Assembly (NCBI GenBank): GCA_036498625.1
Contig: DASYFD010000323.1
Span: 1-22,406 of the forward strand
Source: VAZQ01 sp036498625
GTDB lineage: Bacteria; Pseudomonadota; Alphaproteobacteria; Rhizobiales; Xanthobacteraceae
DNA: 22,406 nt
Reading direction: 5' to 3'
A program made the translations under genes and the position numbers. How positions within the stretch are numbered: the first letter of the stretch is position 1; every line of letters starts with the position of its first letter. The notes under the pieces are model-generated. The model saw only the letters and a program-made list of their open reading frames with translations, had not been told where the DNA came from and made no database searches. This document shows positions 1 to 8,162 of the stretch, piece after piece.

Positions 1-705
1 GCCGGATGACGCGCCGCGCTCCAACGCGAGACCGGCAAGGAACCAGCCCTGCGTGCCGTTCTCCAGTGCGCAGACCGGATTGGGCACGCCGAAATCGATC
101 AGGATCTGCGCGCCGATGATCGAGCGCGTGCGGCCGGCGCAATTGACCACGATCCTGGTCGCGGGATCGGGCGCGATGTCCCGGATCCGCAGCGCGAGCT
201 CGCCGTTGGGGCAGCAAATCCCGCCCGGAATGCTCATCTTGCGGAATTCGGCGAACGGACGGCCGTCGACAATGACGAAGTTCTCCTGCGCGTCGCGCAT
301 GGCTTGGACCGCTTGCGCGGAAATGCGCGGCGTGTCGCGCGCATGGGCGATGAGCTCCCCGAACGTCTTGCTCGGGACATTGACGCCGGCAAACAGCGTG
401 TAGCCGGCCTGCCGCCAGGCCGGCTTGCCCCCGCTCAGGATGTACAGATCGCGATAGCCCGACGCCGCGGCCCGCGCGGCCGCCCGCGCCGCAATGCCGT
501 CGCCCTGGTCGCAAAGCACGAGCCGCACCGCCGGGTTCGGCACCAAAGCGGGCAGGTCGAGCTCGAACCGGCTGTAGGGCAGCGGCACCGCGAAGAACGG
601 ATGCCCGCTGCCGTATTGTCCGTGCTCGCTGACATCGACGAGCGCGAGCTCACGCCCGTCGCCCAGCCATGCCTTGAGGGTCGCGGCATCGATGTGCGCC
701 ATCAT
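1..705 (-). CDS. Tandem rhodanese-domain sulfurtransferase, C-terminus cut by window edge
   Basis: Reading the minus strand from an ATG at 705 (a second ATG follows at 702) gives 235 codons without a stop up to the window edge, so the 3' end is missing. Two rhodanese-like modules are visible. The first has a cysteine loop CDQGDG near residue 65. The second has CAGRTRS near residue 190, preceded by a typical IVDGRPFAEF strand. Rhodaneses transfer sulfane sulfur through the loop cysteine; both loops keep theirs. Multi-domain rhodaneses of three or four modules occur in rhizobia, and the sequence continues past the second module, so more domains may lie outside. The start lies 3 nt after the stop of the TupB-like permease gene, so the two are probably co-transcribed. 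The physiological sulfur acceptor is unknown. Confidence 0.85.
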   Translation of the reverse strand, partial: MMAHIDAATLKAWLGDGRELALVDVSEHGQYGSGHPFFAVPLPYSRFELDLPALVPNPAVRLVLCDQGDGIAARAAARAAASGYRDLYILSGGKPAWRQAGYTLFAGVNVPSKTFGELIAHARDTPRISAQAVQAMRDAQENFVIVDGRPFAEFRKMSIPGGICCPNGELALRIRDIAPDPATRIVVNCAGRTRSIIGAQILIDFGVPNPVCALENGTQGWFLAGLALERGASSG

Positions 706-708
706 AAG

Positions 709-1407
709 TCAACGATCCGCCAGGCTGCGCCCGAAATACAGGCTGGTGGCGCTCACCGCCATGGAGAGCGCCAGCAGAATGATCCCGAGCGCGAGCGCGA
801 GGCTGAGATCGCCGCGGCTGGTCTCGAGCGCAATCGTGGTGGTCATGCTGCGGGTGTAGCCGCGAATGTTGCCGCCCACGATGATGATGGCGCCCACCTC
901 CGCGATGGCGCGGCCGAAGGCGGCCAGAAACGCGGTCAGCAGGCCCTCCCGCCCCATGCGCATCAGCGGCCGGATGGCGCGCAAGCGCGTGGCTCCGCTG
1001 ATCAGCAGGCTGTCCCCATAGGCGCGCCAGAGCCCGACCGCCACGCGGTGCACCAGCGCGATCACGATCGGGGTGGCGAGCGCGGTCTGCGCGATCATCA
1101 TGGCGGCGGGGGTGAACAGCAGTCCGAGCGCTCCCAGCGGCCCTGATCGCGAGAGCAGCAGATAGACCACGAGCCCGACCACCACCGGCGGCAGGCCAAG
1201 GAGAGTGTTGGCGAGCACCACCACGGCGCCGCGCCCGCGAAAGCGATACACCGCCAGGGCGGTTCCGAGCGGCGCCCCAATCGCAAACGCACACGCGCTC
1301 GCCGTCAGGCTGACCTGCAGCGACAAGAGCACGATCTCGCGCAGCTCGACATCGAACCGGCCGATCAGCGCAAACGCGATTTGGAAAGCCGAGGCAAAGT
1401 CGTTCAT
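709..1407 (-). CDS. tupB: TupB-like tungstate ABC transporter permease
   Basis: This 232-residue integral membrane protein has several hydrophobic segments and the typical TupB stretch GLPPVVVGLVVYLLLSRSGP followed by LGLLFTPAAMMIAQT. The permease loop (RAIRPLMRMGREGLLTAFLAAFGRAIAEVG region) contacts the ATPase. TupB is the membrane channel of the TupABC importer, which takes up tungstate and sometimes molybdate for pterin enzymes. The ATG at 1407 is preferred; a TTG two codons upstream (1413) is possible and neither has a strong ribosome site. No tupA or tupC gene lies upstream, where a palindromic repeat and the divergent lemA gene are found; they may lie beyond the left edge or elsewhere. 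A ModB-like or other oxyanion permease is the main alternative. Confidence 0.85.
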   Translation of the reverse strand: MNDFASAFQIAFALIGRFDVELREIVLLSLQVSLTASACAFAIGAPLGTALAVYRFRGRGAVVVLANTLLGLPPVVVGLVVYLLLSRSGPLGALGLLFTPAAMMIAQTALATPIVIALVHRVAVGLWRAYGDSLLISGATRLRAIRPLMRMGREGLLTAFLAAFGRAIAEVGAIIIVGGNIRGYTRSMTTTIALETSRGDLSLALALGIILLALSMAVSATSLYFGRSLADR

Positions 1408-1429
1408 TGGCAAAGCAATAGCATTTGTC

Positions 1430-1535
1430 TGTAGGATGGGTAGCGCTCATAAGGGCGTTCACGCCCATCTTCGCGGGCTATGCGATAGCCATCGACGGTG
1501 GTGACGGCTTTCGCAAGGGCTCAAACCATCCTACA
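1430..1535. repeat. Composite intergenic palindrome, GTAGGATGGGT family
   Basis: The ends are inverted (TGTAGGATGG at the left, CCATCCTACA at the right). The left half, about 1431-1492, closely matches the reverse complement of 4171-4236, including CATAAGGGCGTT and CTTCGCGGGCTATGCGA. The right end resembles the arm at 5193-5226. It contains a small hairpin GGGCGTtcACGCCC. It lies between the divergent tupB-like and lemA genes, so it may sit close to both promoters. Confidence 0.8.
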
Positions 1536-1691
1536 CAGGCGATCCAAATCACGGCTATTCGTTTTTTATTGTTGATTATGATGAACCTCGGCGCCTGACG
1601 GAATGACCAATGGGGCCGGGGTTGGGTGAACACCCCGTGCCTCGATGAGGAGAATCGTGCTAGAGCCTCTCCAACGCAGGGCCTGCTCGAC

Positions 1692-2258
1692 ATGAACGGA
1701 TGGATCATCGCCGCGGTGCTGGCCGCGATCGCACTCTACGCGATCTTCGTCTTCAACCGACTCATTCGCCTGCGCAACCTGGCGCGCGAAGGCTGGAGCG
1801 GGATCGACGTGCAGCTCAGGCGGCGCACTGACCTCGTCCCCAACCTGGTCGCGACCGTGAAGGCCTATGCGGCGCACGAGCGCGCCGTGCTCGAGGAGGT
1901 GACGGCAAGCCGGCAATCGAGCATCGCGGCCGACGACGTGTCCCGGCGTGCCTCGGCGGAGAGCGCTCTGCAAGGATCATTGGGACGGCTGTTTGCGGTC
2001 GCCGAAGCCTATCCGGAGCTCAAGGCCGACCAGAACTTTCTCGCTCTGCAGCAACAGCTGGCCGAGATCGAGGATCAGCTGCAGATGGCGCGCCGCTACT
2101 ACAACGGCACCGTGCGCAACCTGAACATCAGCATCCAGTCCTTCCCCGACAATCTGGTGGCGGGCATGCTCGGGTTCCGGGAGCTGCCGTTCTTCGAGCT
2201 TGAGGACCGTGCGCAGGCCGCGAGCCCGACCATCGCGTTCCAGGCGCCGCAGTCATGA
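1692..2258 (+). CDS. lemA: LemA family membrane-anchored protein
   Basis: The product is 188 residues, the usual LemA length. One N-terminal membrane segment (about residues 4-22, WIIAAVLAAIALYAIFVF) is followed by the conserved region RRTDLVPNLVATVKAYAAHE and the family signature RRYYNGTVRNLN near the C-terminus, then the SFPDNLVAG motif. LemA has a short N-terminal tail outside and a helical cytoplasmic domain; its biochemical role is not settled. The ATG at 1692 is chosen because it starts directly before the membrane helix; an in-frame GTG at 1626 would add 22 residues unlike the family. The stop overlaps the start of the DUF2207 gene by ATGA, so translation is probably coupled. LemA and DUF2207 genes are commonly adjacent in bacteria, which supports both calls. 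Confidence 0.95.
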   Translation: MNGWIIAAVLAAIALYAIFVFNRLIRLRNLAREGWSGIDVQLRRRTDLVPNLVATVKAYAAHERAVLEEVTASRQSSIAADDVSRRASAESALQGSLGRLFAVAEAYPELKADQNFLALQQQLAEIEDQLQMARRYYNGTVRNLNISIQSFPDNLVAGMLGFRELPFFELEDRAQAASPTIAFQAPQS

Positions 2259-4158
2259 TGCGGGGAATGCAGCGGATCGCGATCGCGCTTCTGGTTGCGG
2301 TCGCGGCGATCTCCCCGGCGCAGGCGGTCGAGCGCATCCTGAGCTTCGTCAGCGATGTCGAGGTCCAGGGCAACGGCGATCTCGCGGTCACCGAGACCAT
2401 CCGGGTGCAGGCCGAGGGCGATCAGATCCGCCGCGGCATCCTGCGCGACTTTCCCACCACCTATGCGCGGCCGGACGGCAGCCGGGTGGTGGTCGGCTTC
2501 GATGTCAAGTCGGTGACCCGCGACGGCGCTGACGAGGCCTGGACCACCGAGGGTATGGCGAACGGGGTGCGGGTGCGCATCGGCCGCGCCGAGGTGACGC
2601 TGTCGACCGGGGCGCACCAATACGTCATCCGCTACCGTACTACGCGGCAGATCGGGTTTTTCGCCGACTATGACGAGCTGTACTGGAACGCAACCGGCAC
2701 CGGCTGGACCTTTGCGATCGATTCCGCCGAGGCGCGCATTACCTTGCCGCAGCCGGTGCCGTTCCGGCAAAGCGCCTTCTACACCGGCCCGCAGGGCGCC
2801 CGCGGTCAGGACGCGGCGATTGTCCAGCAGCAGCCGGGGCATATCGTTTTTCGCACCACCAGGGCGTTGCCGCCCGGCAGTGGTCTCACGGTCGCAGCGG
2901 CCTGGGCCAAGGGCGTGGTGGCGCCGCCGAGCGCGAGCCAGCAGACCCATTGGTGGCTGCAGGACAATCTGCCAGGCGTCGTCGCCGGGATCGGCCTTGT
3001 GGCCGTGCTCGGCTTCTACGCATTCGCCTGGGCGCGGTTCGGGCGCGATCCGCCGCGCGGTACCATCATTCCGCTGTTTGGTCCGCCGGACGGCATGTCG
3101 TCGGCGGCGGTCCGCTTCGTCGAGCGGATGGCCTTCGATGCGCGCTGCTTCACGGCCGCCATCATCGATCTTGGTGTCAACGGGCATATCCGGCTCACCG
3201 GCGACGGCAAGCAGACCGTGATCGAGCACCGCGACGGCGGCAAGCCGATCGGGCCGCCCGAGCGGGACCTGGAGAGCAAGCTGTTCGCCACCAAGCCCTC
3301 CCTGCAACTCACGGACGCCAATTATGAGCCGCTCGGCAAGGCCAAGGACGCCTTGAAGGAGCGTCTTGCGGAAACCTATGACGGGACTCTCTTCACCGAC
3401 AATTACCTTTGGTCCGGATTGGGCATGGTGCTGTCGTTCTTGCTTCTGGTGGCCACCGTCGTGCTGATGATCGCGACCTACAACGACCCTGACCGCCTGG
3501 CTCCGCTGTTGTTTGGCATGCTGGCGCCGGTCGCCCCGATCCTGGGCGGGGCGTTCCTGATCCGGGCGGGCCTGCGGCGCGACCGGCCGGGAATGCTCTT
3601 CATCGCCGGCGGCGGGTTGCTGATCGCGGTGCCGGCGTTTTTCGGCCTCGCCGTGATGGCGAGCGCAGGCGGACCCGTCGACGTCCTGCCCGGCATTGCC
3701 GCCTATATCCTGAGCCCGCTCGCATTCCTCGGGATCCACTGGCTGCAGGCACCGACGCCGGCGGGCCGCGGCATCATGGATCGCATCGAGGGCTTTCGCC
3801 AATATCTGGGCGTGGCCGAGGAGGACCGCCTCAATGCGCTCAATCCGCCCGACAAGACGCCGGAACTGTTCGAGCGCTTCCTGCCCTGTGCTGTCGCACT
3901 CGATGTGGAGAACCGCTGGGCGCGGCGCTTCGCCAGCGTATTGGCCGCCGCCGGCACGGGCGCGGCGGTCTCGACTGGTATGCCGGCAGCCGGGATTGGC
4001 GCAACGACCCGGTCGGCTTTGCGGATCATCTCGGCGGCGCGCTCTCGCAAACCATCGCGTCCGCATCGTCGCCGCCCGGATCGAGCGACAGCGGCGGCTC
4101 CAGCGGCGGCGGCTCCTCCGGCGGCGGGGGTGGCGGCGGCGGCGGATCGGGGTGGTGA
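2255..4158 (+). CDS. DUF2207 membrane protein, with a probable one-base frameshift near 3967
   Basis: A signal peptide (about residues 1-24, cut after PAQA) leads into the extracytoplasmic DUF2207 domain. A membrane helix follows near residues 235-257, then a cytoplasmic stretch, then about four helices between residues 386 and 498, and a last conserved block (LDVENRWARRF). The reading frame from 2255 then runs on without a stop to 4531, with arginine- and proline-rich sequence unlike the family and antisense to the next gene. The expected C-terminus is instead in the -1 frame: DWYAGSRDWRNDPVGF from 3973, then a Gly/Ser-rich tail ending GSGW and TGA at 4158, exactly as in homologues. A missing G in a GGG run near 3967 would join the two frames as GAAGLDWY. 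This is either a sequencing error or a real mutation that alters only the C-terminal tail. Corrected length is about 634 residues. Confidence 0.9.
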
Positions 4159-4170
4159 GGATTCGCCCCG

Positions 4171-4236
4171 CTCATGGGTTTCGCATAGCCCGCGAAGACG
4201 GGCGTTAAACGCCCTTATGAGCTCAACCCGTCCTAG
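4171..4236. repeat. Half-element of the GTAGGATGGGT family between convergent genes
   Basis: The reverse complement of this stretch matches 1431-1492 nearly base for base in its centre. It carries a perfect 7-bp hairpin, GGGCGTT-A-AACGCCC, at 4200-4214. It lies between the end of the DUF2207 gene and the methyltransferase gene and includes the TAG stop of the latter (4233-4235). It could act as a transcription stop for both convergent genes, but there is no T-tract, so this is inference. Confidence 0.75.
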
Positions 4237-5096
4237 GGCTCCGGAATGCCGGAAGATGATAGCCACCATCCTTTGCCGACCAGGACAGCGCTCTTGTCGG
4301 GTTGATCGTCCCGCAACAGCGATTGTGCCTTCCACAATTCGCCGGACCGGAAGGCGGCGGCCACGCCGAGTCCTTCGATCGGATCAGTGGCGCCGACGCA
4401 GTCGACGAATCCGCAATAGCCGACGGCCCTTGCCGACAACGTGTTCTGCAGTCGTGTCACCAGCAGGCTCACGCCGAATCGATTGGCGCCGGAACCCGAC
4501 AGCGGAAAAATCAGCCGGCCCCCGTCATTGAGCGCATCCAGCCAGTTGGCGGCGGGATGGGTCGCCCCGGCATTGACGTAGATCGCGTCGCAGCGCGGCA
4601 GCTCGCCCGCGGTGCCCGAGGTGGCGCGCACCTCCACATTGTCCCATGGCTCCAAATTATCGGCGGCGCGCCCCGCCAAATCCGGCTCGATTTCATAGGC
4701 GATCACCTTGCCGGACGGGCCGACCAGCTGCGCCAGGATGGCCGAGTAGTAGCCGGTCCCGCAACCGATATGGAGCGCGGTCTCTCCACGCACCGGATGC
4801 AGCGCGCCCAGCAGCTGCCCATGCAGTGTGGGCTCGCCATTGTTGATGTGCTTATCGCGCTTGAGCGCAAATATCGCGTTTTGATAAACATGGATGGGGT
4901 CGTCCGTGGGGGTCTGCACATATGAGCCGCTCGGCAGCGACACGGCGTGCCATGGCCCCGGGCCCAGGAAATACTCGCGCGGAACAAACTCGAAAGCGCG
5001 TTCGAGATCGCCTTGCAGCGCGCCACCGGCGGCCGCCGACATCCTGGCGTAGAATGCACGCGAGGCCGCCAGCCGATCGACTTTCTTCCTCTTCAA
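4233..5096 (-). CDS. Protein-L-isoaspartate O-methyltransferase-like SAM methyltransferase
   Basis: The product of about 287 residues has a SAM-binding motif LHIGCGTGYYSAILAQLVGP and, one strand later, the acidic ribose-binding position in VIAYEIEP. An upstream conserved block (VYQNAIFALKRDKHINNGEP) replaces the canonical substrate loop of classical isoaspartate methyltransferases, so the substrate may differ. Classical enzymes repair isoaspartyl residues in aged proteins. No ATG fits the N-terminus. The TTG at 5096 is preferred because GGAG stands 7 nt upstream and because the longer frame to 5207 would start inside the palindrome. An ATG at 5041 would drop residues usually present before the FYARM helix. 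The stop codon lies inside the repeat at 4171-4236. The amidohydrolase gene lies upstream on the same strand, 132 nt away. Confidence 0.83.
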   Translation of the reverse strand: MKRKKVDRLAASRAFYARMSAAAGGALQGDLERAFEFVPREYFLGPGPWHAVSLPSGSYVQTPTDDPIHVYQNAIFALKRDKHINNGEPTLHGQLLGALHPVRGETALHIGCGTGYYSAILAQLVGPSGKVIAYEIEPDLAGRAADNLEPWDNVEVRATSGTAGELPRCDAIYVNAGATHPAANWLDALNDGGRLIFPLSGSGANRFGVSLLVTRLQNTLSARAVGYCGFVDCVGATDPIEGLGVAAAFRSGELWKAQSLLRDDQPDKSAVLVGKGWWLSSSGIPEP

Positions 5097-5103
5097 TTTT
5101 GCA

Positions 5104-5107
5104 CTCC
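5104..5107 (-). promoter_or_regulatory. Ribosome binding site deciding a TTG start
   Basis: GGAG on the minus strand stands 7 nt before the TTG at 5096-5094. No such site precedes the other candidate starts of the methyltransferase gene. Confidence 0.55.
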
Positions 5108-5150
5108 GCGCGAACCAATTGGGTGGAAGAGTAGATCGAATTTTTGGGAC

Positions 5151-5226
5151 TGTAGGATGGGTTGAGCTCTTGCGAAACCCATCGACTGTGGCCGATGGGT
5201 TTCGCAAGAGTTCAACCCATCCTACG
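5151..5226. repeat. Near-perfect long palindrome, GTAGGATGGGT family
   Basis: The arms at about 5151-5184 and 5193-5226 are inverted copies with almost no mismatches (GTAGGATGGGTTGA at the left, TTCAACCCATCCTAC at the right, both with GCGAAACCCATCG towards the middle). The loop is about 8 nt. It lies between the co-directional amidohydrolase and methyltransferase genes, directly after the amidohydrolase stop codon at 5229, and its RNA would form a stem of more than 30 bp. Confidence 0.9.
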
Positions 5227-5228
5227 GC

Positions 5229-6155
5229 CTACCGCCACCGCGGCAGCAACCGCAGTGCATTCTCGCGATCGATCTTGCGCAGATCGTCGGCGCCGAAGCC
5301 GAATTCGCTCAGGCCCTTCACATATTCGGTGCCGAGCCGGAACGGAAAATCGGTGCCCCACAAAATCTGCGAGATCGGCACCAGCCGGGTGAGCGCCGAC
5401 AGCGCCATCGGATGCGCGACCTGCGCCACGTCGTAGTGGAAGCGTTGCAGCTCCGCCATCACGCCGTCCGGCACATATTGGGCGAGCGACTTGTTCATGC
5501 CGGGCGCGCGCACTAGGCGTTCGGCCAGGAACGGCGTGGTACCGCCGCCGTGGCTGAAGATCCAGCGGATGTCGCGATAGCGCAGCGCCGTGCCGCTGAA
5601 CAAGATGCGGGTGATGGCGCGGGTGGTGTCGAAGCCGTATTCCAGCACGTGCTCATGCACGCCGGGCAAGAGACCGCGGCAGCAGAGCGGCGCCTCCGGA
5701 TGCACGAACACGACCGCTTGGCGCCGGTTGAGCTCCTCCATCACCGGATCGAAGGCCGGATCGCCCAGCCATTTGTCGCGGTAGCTGGTGAACAGCGCGA
5801 TGCCGTCGGCCTCGAGCACGTCGAGCCCGTACTCGATCTCGCGCAGGCTCGCGTCGATATCGGGCAGCGGCACCGCCGCGAAAATCCCGAACCGTCCCGG
5901 ATAGTCGGTGGCGAGCCGCGCCGCATAATCGTTGGAATCCCGCGCCAGCCGGCGGCCCTGCGCTTGATCGCCGATCCACACGCCCGGCGTGGTCACCGAG
6001 GTGATGGCGGTCGCCACCCCGGCCTTGTCCATGTCCTCGATCGAGCGCTCGGGCGTCCAGTTGAGGGTCGGCGGCTGCAGCAGCGAGCGCAACTCCGCGA
6101 TGAAGCCGGGCGAGACGATGTGATGGTGGACGTCGATGCGGTGCGGAATGGGCAT
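5229..6155 (-). CDS. Amidohydrolase 2 family protein (ACMSD-like decarboxylase or hydrolase)
   Basis: The 308-residue product has the metal-binding residues of the amidohydrolase 2 family in order: His10 and His12 (DVHHH), His152 (VFVHPEAP), His202 (IFSHGGGT) and Asp269 (LWGTDFPF). Known members include aminocarboxymuconate semialdehyde decarboxylase and resorcylate decarboxylases; they use a divalent metal to decarboxylate or hydrolyse aromatic-derived acids. The protein has no signal peptide and should be cytoplasmic. The ATG at 6155 is chosen since the family usually begins shortly before the HxH motif; an in-frame TTG at 6191 is possible. The DUF2199 gene diverges upstream. The nearby flavoprotein and molybdenum hydroxylase make an aromatic or heterocyclic substrate plausible, but that is inference. 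Confidence 0.9.
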   Translation of the reverse strand: MPIPHRIDVHHHIVSPGFIAELRSLLQPPTLNWTPERSIEDMDKAGVATAITSVTTPGVWIGDQAQGRRLARDSNDYAARLATDYPGRFGIFAAVPLPDIDASLREIEYGLDVLEADGIALFTSYRDKWLGDPAFDPVMEELNRRQAVVFVHPEAPLCCRGLLPGVHEHVLEYGFDTTRAITRILFSGTALRYRDIRWIFSHGGGTTPFLAERLVRAPGMNKSLAQYVPDGVMAELQRFHYDVAQVAHPMALSALTRLVPISQILWGTDFPFRLGTEYVKGLSEFGFGADDLRKIDRENALRLLPRWR

Positions 6156-6264
6156 GGCGGAGATATTGACCGATCGTGGTTGAATGATCAAACCTCGTCT
6201 TCACATTTTCCTCGACCATCCAAAATCTGTAGACTCGGATCTCTGATAGGCGAGGGAGCGTCGA

Positions 6265-6840
6265 ATGCTGTTGGATCGAGATCCGCGTTGGCTCCGGCTG
6301 CACGATCATCAATGGACATGCCCGTGTTGCGGATTGAAGTATGCTGGACTCTTCGACTTGGTGTGTGCCCGGCCCGATCCCTGGCCGGGAGACGAGGCGC
6401 CGCGACCGAATTCGGAGGTTCTGGCCTCGAGCAATATTCTCACCGAAGACTTCTGCGTCTTGAACGGGGAGCACTTCTTCGTTCGCTGCCTGCTGCGCCT
6501 CCCCATCGTCGCCAAGCCGGATGTCTCGCTCGGCTTCGGTATCTGGTCAACGTTATCGCGCGCAAATTTTGATCTGTATCTCGACACATTCGACAGTGGA
6601 GAGCAGGGCGGTCTTGGTCCATGGTTCGGATGGTTCTCGAACCGATTGCACGGATGCCCGGATACGATGGGCCTGAAATGTCACGTTCAACCGCAAGCAG
6701 ACCGACAGCGCCCACTCGTCGAGCTCGAGCCCACCGAGCACCCGCTTGCGGTCGAGCACCGGTCTGGAATTTCGTTCGATCGCGTTCTCGAAATCTACGC
6801 CCTGCACGGCCATGATCTGAGGACGGTGCTGTCGGATTGA
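6265..6840 (+). CDS. DUF2199 domain protein of unknown function
   Basis: The 191-residue product begins with a short zinc-ribbon-like CPCCG near residues 19-23. The characteristic DUF2199 features follow: a segment around ILTEDFCVLNGEHFFVRC, then a FGIWSTLSRANFDLYLDTF stretch, then a GPWFGWFSNRL motif. The function of the family is unknown. The start is supported by GAGGGAG upstream of the ATG. The gene stands alone on the plus strand between minus-strand genes, converging on the flavoprotein gene with only 46 nt between the stops. Upstream it shares a 109-nt divergent region with the amidohydrolase gene. Confidence 0.85.
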   Translation: MLLDRDPRWLRLHDHQWTCPCCGLKYAGLFDLVCARPDPWPGDEAPRPNSEVLASSNILTEDFCVLNGEHFFVRCLLRLPIVAKPDVSLGFGIWSTLSRANFDLYLDTFDSGEQGGLGPWFGWFSNRLHGCPDTMGLKCHVQPQADRQRPLVELEPTEHPLAVEHRSGISFDRVLEIYALHGHDLRTVLSD

Positions 6841-6886
6841 TCCGCAGTGGCGGCGAAGGTGGAGCTGCGACTCAATGGCGGTTGCA

Positions 6887-8116
6887 TCAAATTCGCGGAT
6901 CGCCCGCCTTGCCGCCGAGCCGCACGGCGCCGTAGTTGAGCGCCTGCAGATCCCATACCAACGCGATGTGCTGGGCCACCGCATGGGCGTCGCGCCAGGC
7001 GCGCTGGAACGGGTCGGCAAGCTCGAGGCCGCGGCCGCCGACGATCGGCAGCAACCGTTCGATCGCCTGCACGCTGAGCTTGGCCGCATAGCCGACATTG
7101 AGGCGATAGCGCACCCGGGTCTCGTCGTCGGGCAGGAGCCGCAAGCGGCCCATCTCGTTGATGCGGGCGCGGTCGACCTGCAGCAACGCGCGCGCCGCCC
7201 CGATCTCGGCCGCGGCCTCGGCGATGCGGGTCTGGATCGTGGGCTGCGCCGCGAGCTTCACATTGGCGACCGTGGTCTTGTCCCTGACGCCGTCCACGAT
7301 CTGCTCGAGGGCGCCTTCCGCGGCCCCGAGCGCGGCCCCGATGAGGCAGTGGGCAAACACGGAAAACAGCGGCAGCGCGAACAGATAGTGCGGGTTCGCC
7401 TGCGCGCCGGGGCTGCGGCCTTCGCGCGTCATCATCACGTCGAGCAGGCGATGCTGCGGCACGAAGGCGTCCCGCACCACCGCGTCGTTGCTGCCGGTCG
7501 CCGCCAGCCCGACCACGTTCCAGGTGTCCTCGATCTCATATTGCTCGCGATGCAGGAAGGCGAAGGTGTGCCGCGGCGGGCCGCCCTCGACCGGTACCAT
7601 GGCGAGCAGCAGGATGCCGTCGCAGTGATCCACATTGCTGGAGAACCGCCAGCGGCCGCTCAAGCGGATGCCGCCGGATTCCACCGCGAGGCCGGGCTGC
7701 ACTGCCAGGAACGAGCTCGCGAGCGTGCGCTGCGGATCGGGTTTCCAGAATTCGTCCTGGGCCTGTTGCGGAAACATGCCGAGAATCCAGGAATGGCTCG
7801 CCGTGATCGAGAGCGCCCAGCCGCTCGACGCGCAGCCGCGCGCGGCTTCCGCGCCCAGCATGGTTTGCAGCCCGTAGCGGCCCTCGAGCCCGCCATAGCG
7901 CGCCGGCTGCAGGATGCGGTAGAAGCCGGCGCGGCGAAACGCGGCCTGCGTCTCGTCCGGCAGGCGCCGCAGGCGTTCGGCTTCGGCGGCACGCTCGCGC
8001 AGCAACGGCAGCAGCGCGCGTGCTTCCGCCAGCAACGCCGCCTCGGCGGCGTTCCATTCGCCCGGGGGCTCGTCTGCGGAGGGAGCGTTGTCGGGGAACA
8101 AGGAGACCTCAGGCAC
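6887..8116 (-). CDS. Acyl-CoA dehydrogenase-fold flavoprotein, probably a flavin-dependent monooxygenase or hydroxylase
   Basis: About 409 residues with the helical N-terminal domain (DETQAAFRRAGFYRILQPARYGG), a middle domain (SGRWRFSSNVDHCDGILL) and a C-terminal helical bundle. The stretch SGRWRFSSNVDHCDG resembles the HpaH/HsaA/DszC branch of acyl-CoA dehydrogenase-like monooxygenases, which use reduced flavin supplied by a reductase, more than true acyl-CoA dehydrogenases. I see no catalytic Glu typical of the dehydrogenases. No flavin reductase gene is visible next to it. No ATG is available: the GTG at 8116 has GGGACGA upstream; an in-frame GTG at 8152 is the alternative. The gene is the last of the minus-strand run, following the molybdenum hydroxylase genes after a palindrome. 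Confidence 0.85.
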   Translation of the reverse strand: MPEVSLFPDNAPSADEPPGEWNAAEAALLAEARALLPLLRERAAEAERLRRLPDETQAAFRRAGFYRILQPARYGGLEGRYGLQTMLGAEAARGCASSGWALSITASHSWILGMFPQQAQDEFWKPDPQRTLASSFLAVQPGLAVESGGIRLSGRWRFSSNVDHCDGILLLAMVPVEGGPPRHTFAFLHREQYEIEDTWNVVGLAATGSNDAVVRDAFVPQHRLLDVMMTREGRSPGAQANPHYLFALPLFSVFAHCLIGAALGAAEGALEQIVDGVRDKTTVANVKLAAQPTIQTRIAEAAAEIGAARALLQVDRARINEMGRLRLLPDDETRVRYRLNVGYAAKLSVQAIERLLPIVGGRGLELADPFQRAWRDAHAVAQHIALVWDLQALNYGAVRLGGKAGDPRI

Positions 8117-8162
8117 ACTGAATCGTCCCGGCCATACGGCTGGGGCGGCCACGCGAGAGATC

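Noticed and set aside
2099..4066. A 655-codon open frame antisense to lemA and DUF2207
   Set aside because: No recognisable domains, and the opposite strand carries clear LemA and DUF2207 motifs.
4159..4531. Extension of the DUF2207 protein in its uncorrected frame
   Set aside because: It is Arg/Pro-rich, antisense to the methyltransferase gene, and absent from the family; the normal tail ends at 4158 in the other frame.
5097..5207. Longer N-terminus for the methyltransferase from 5207
   Set aside because: The added residues are translated partly from the palindrome at 5151-5226 and no ribosome site precedes them.
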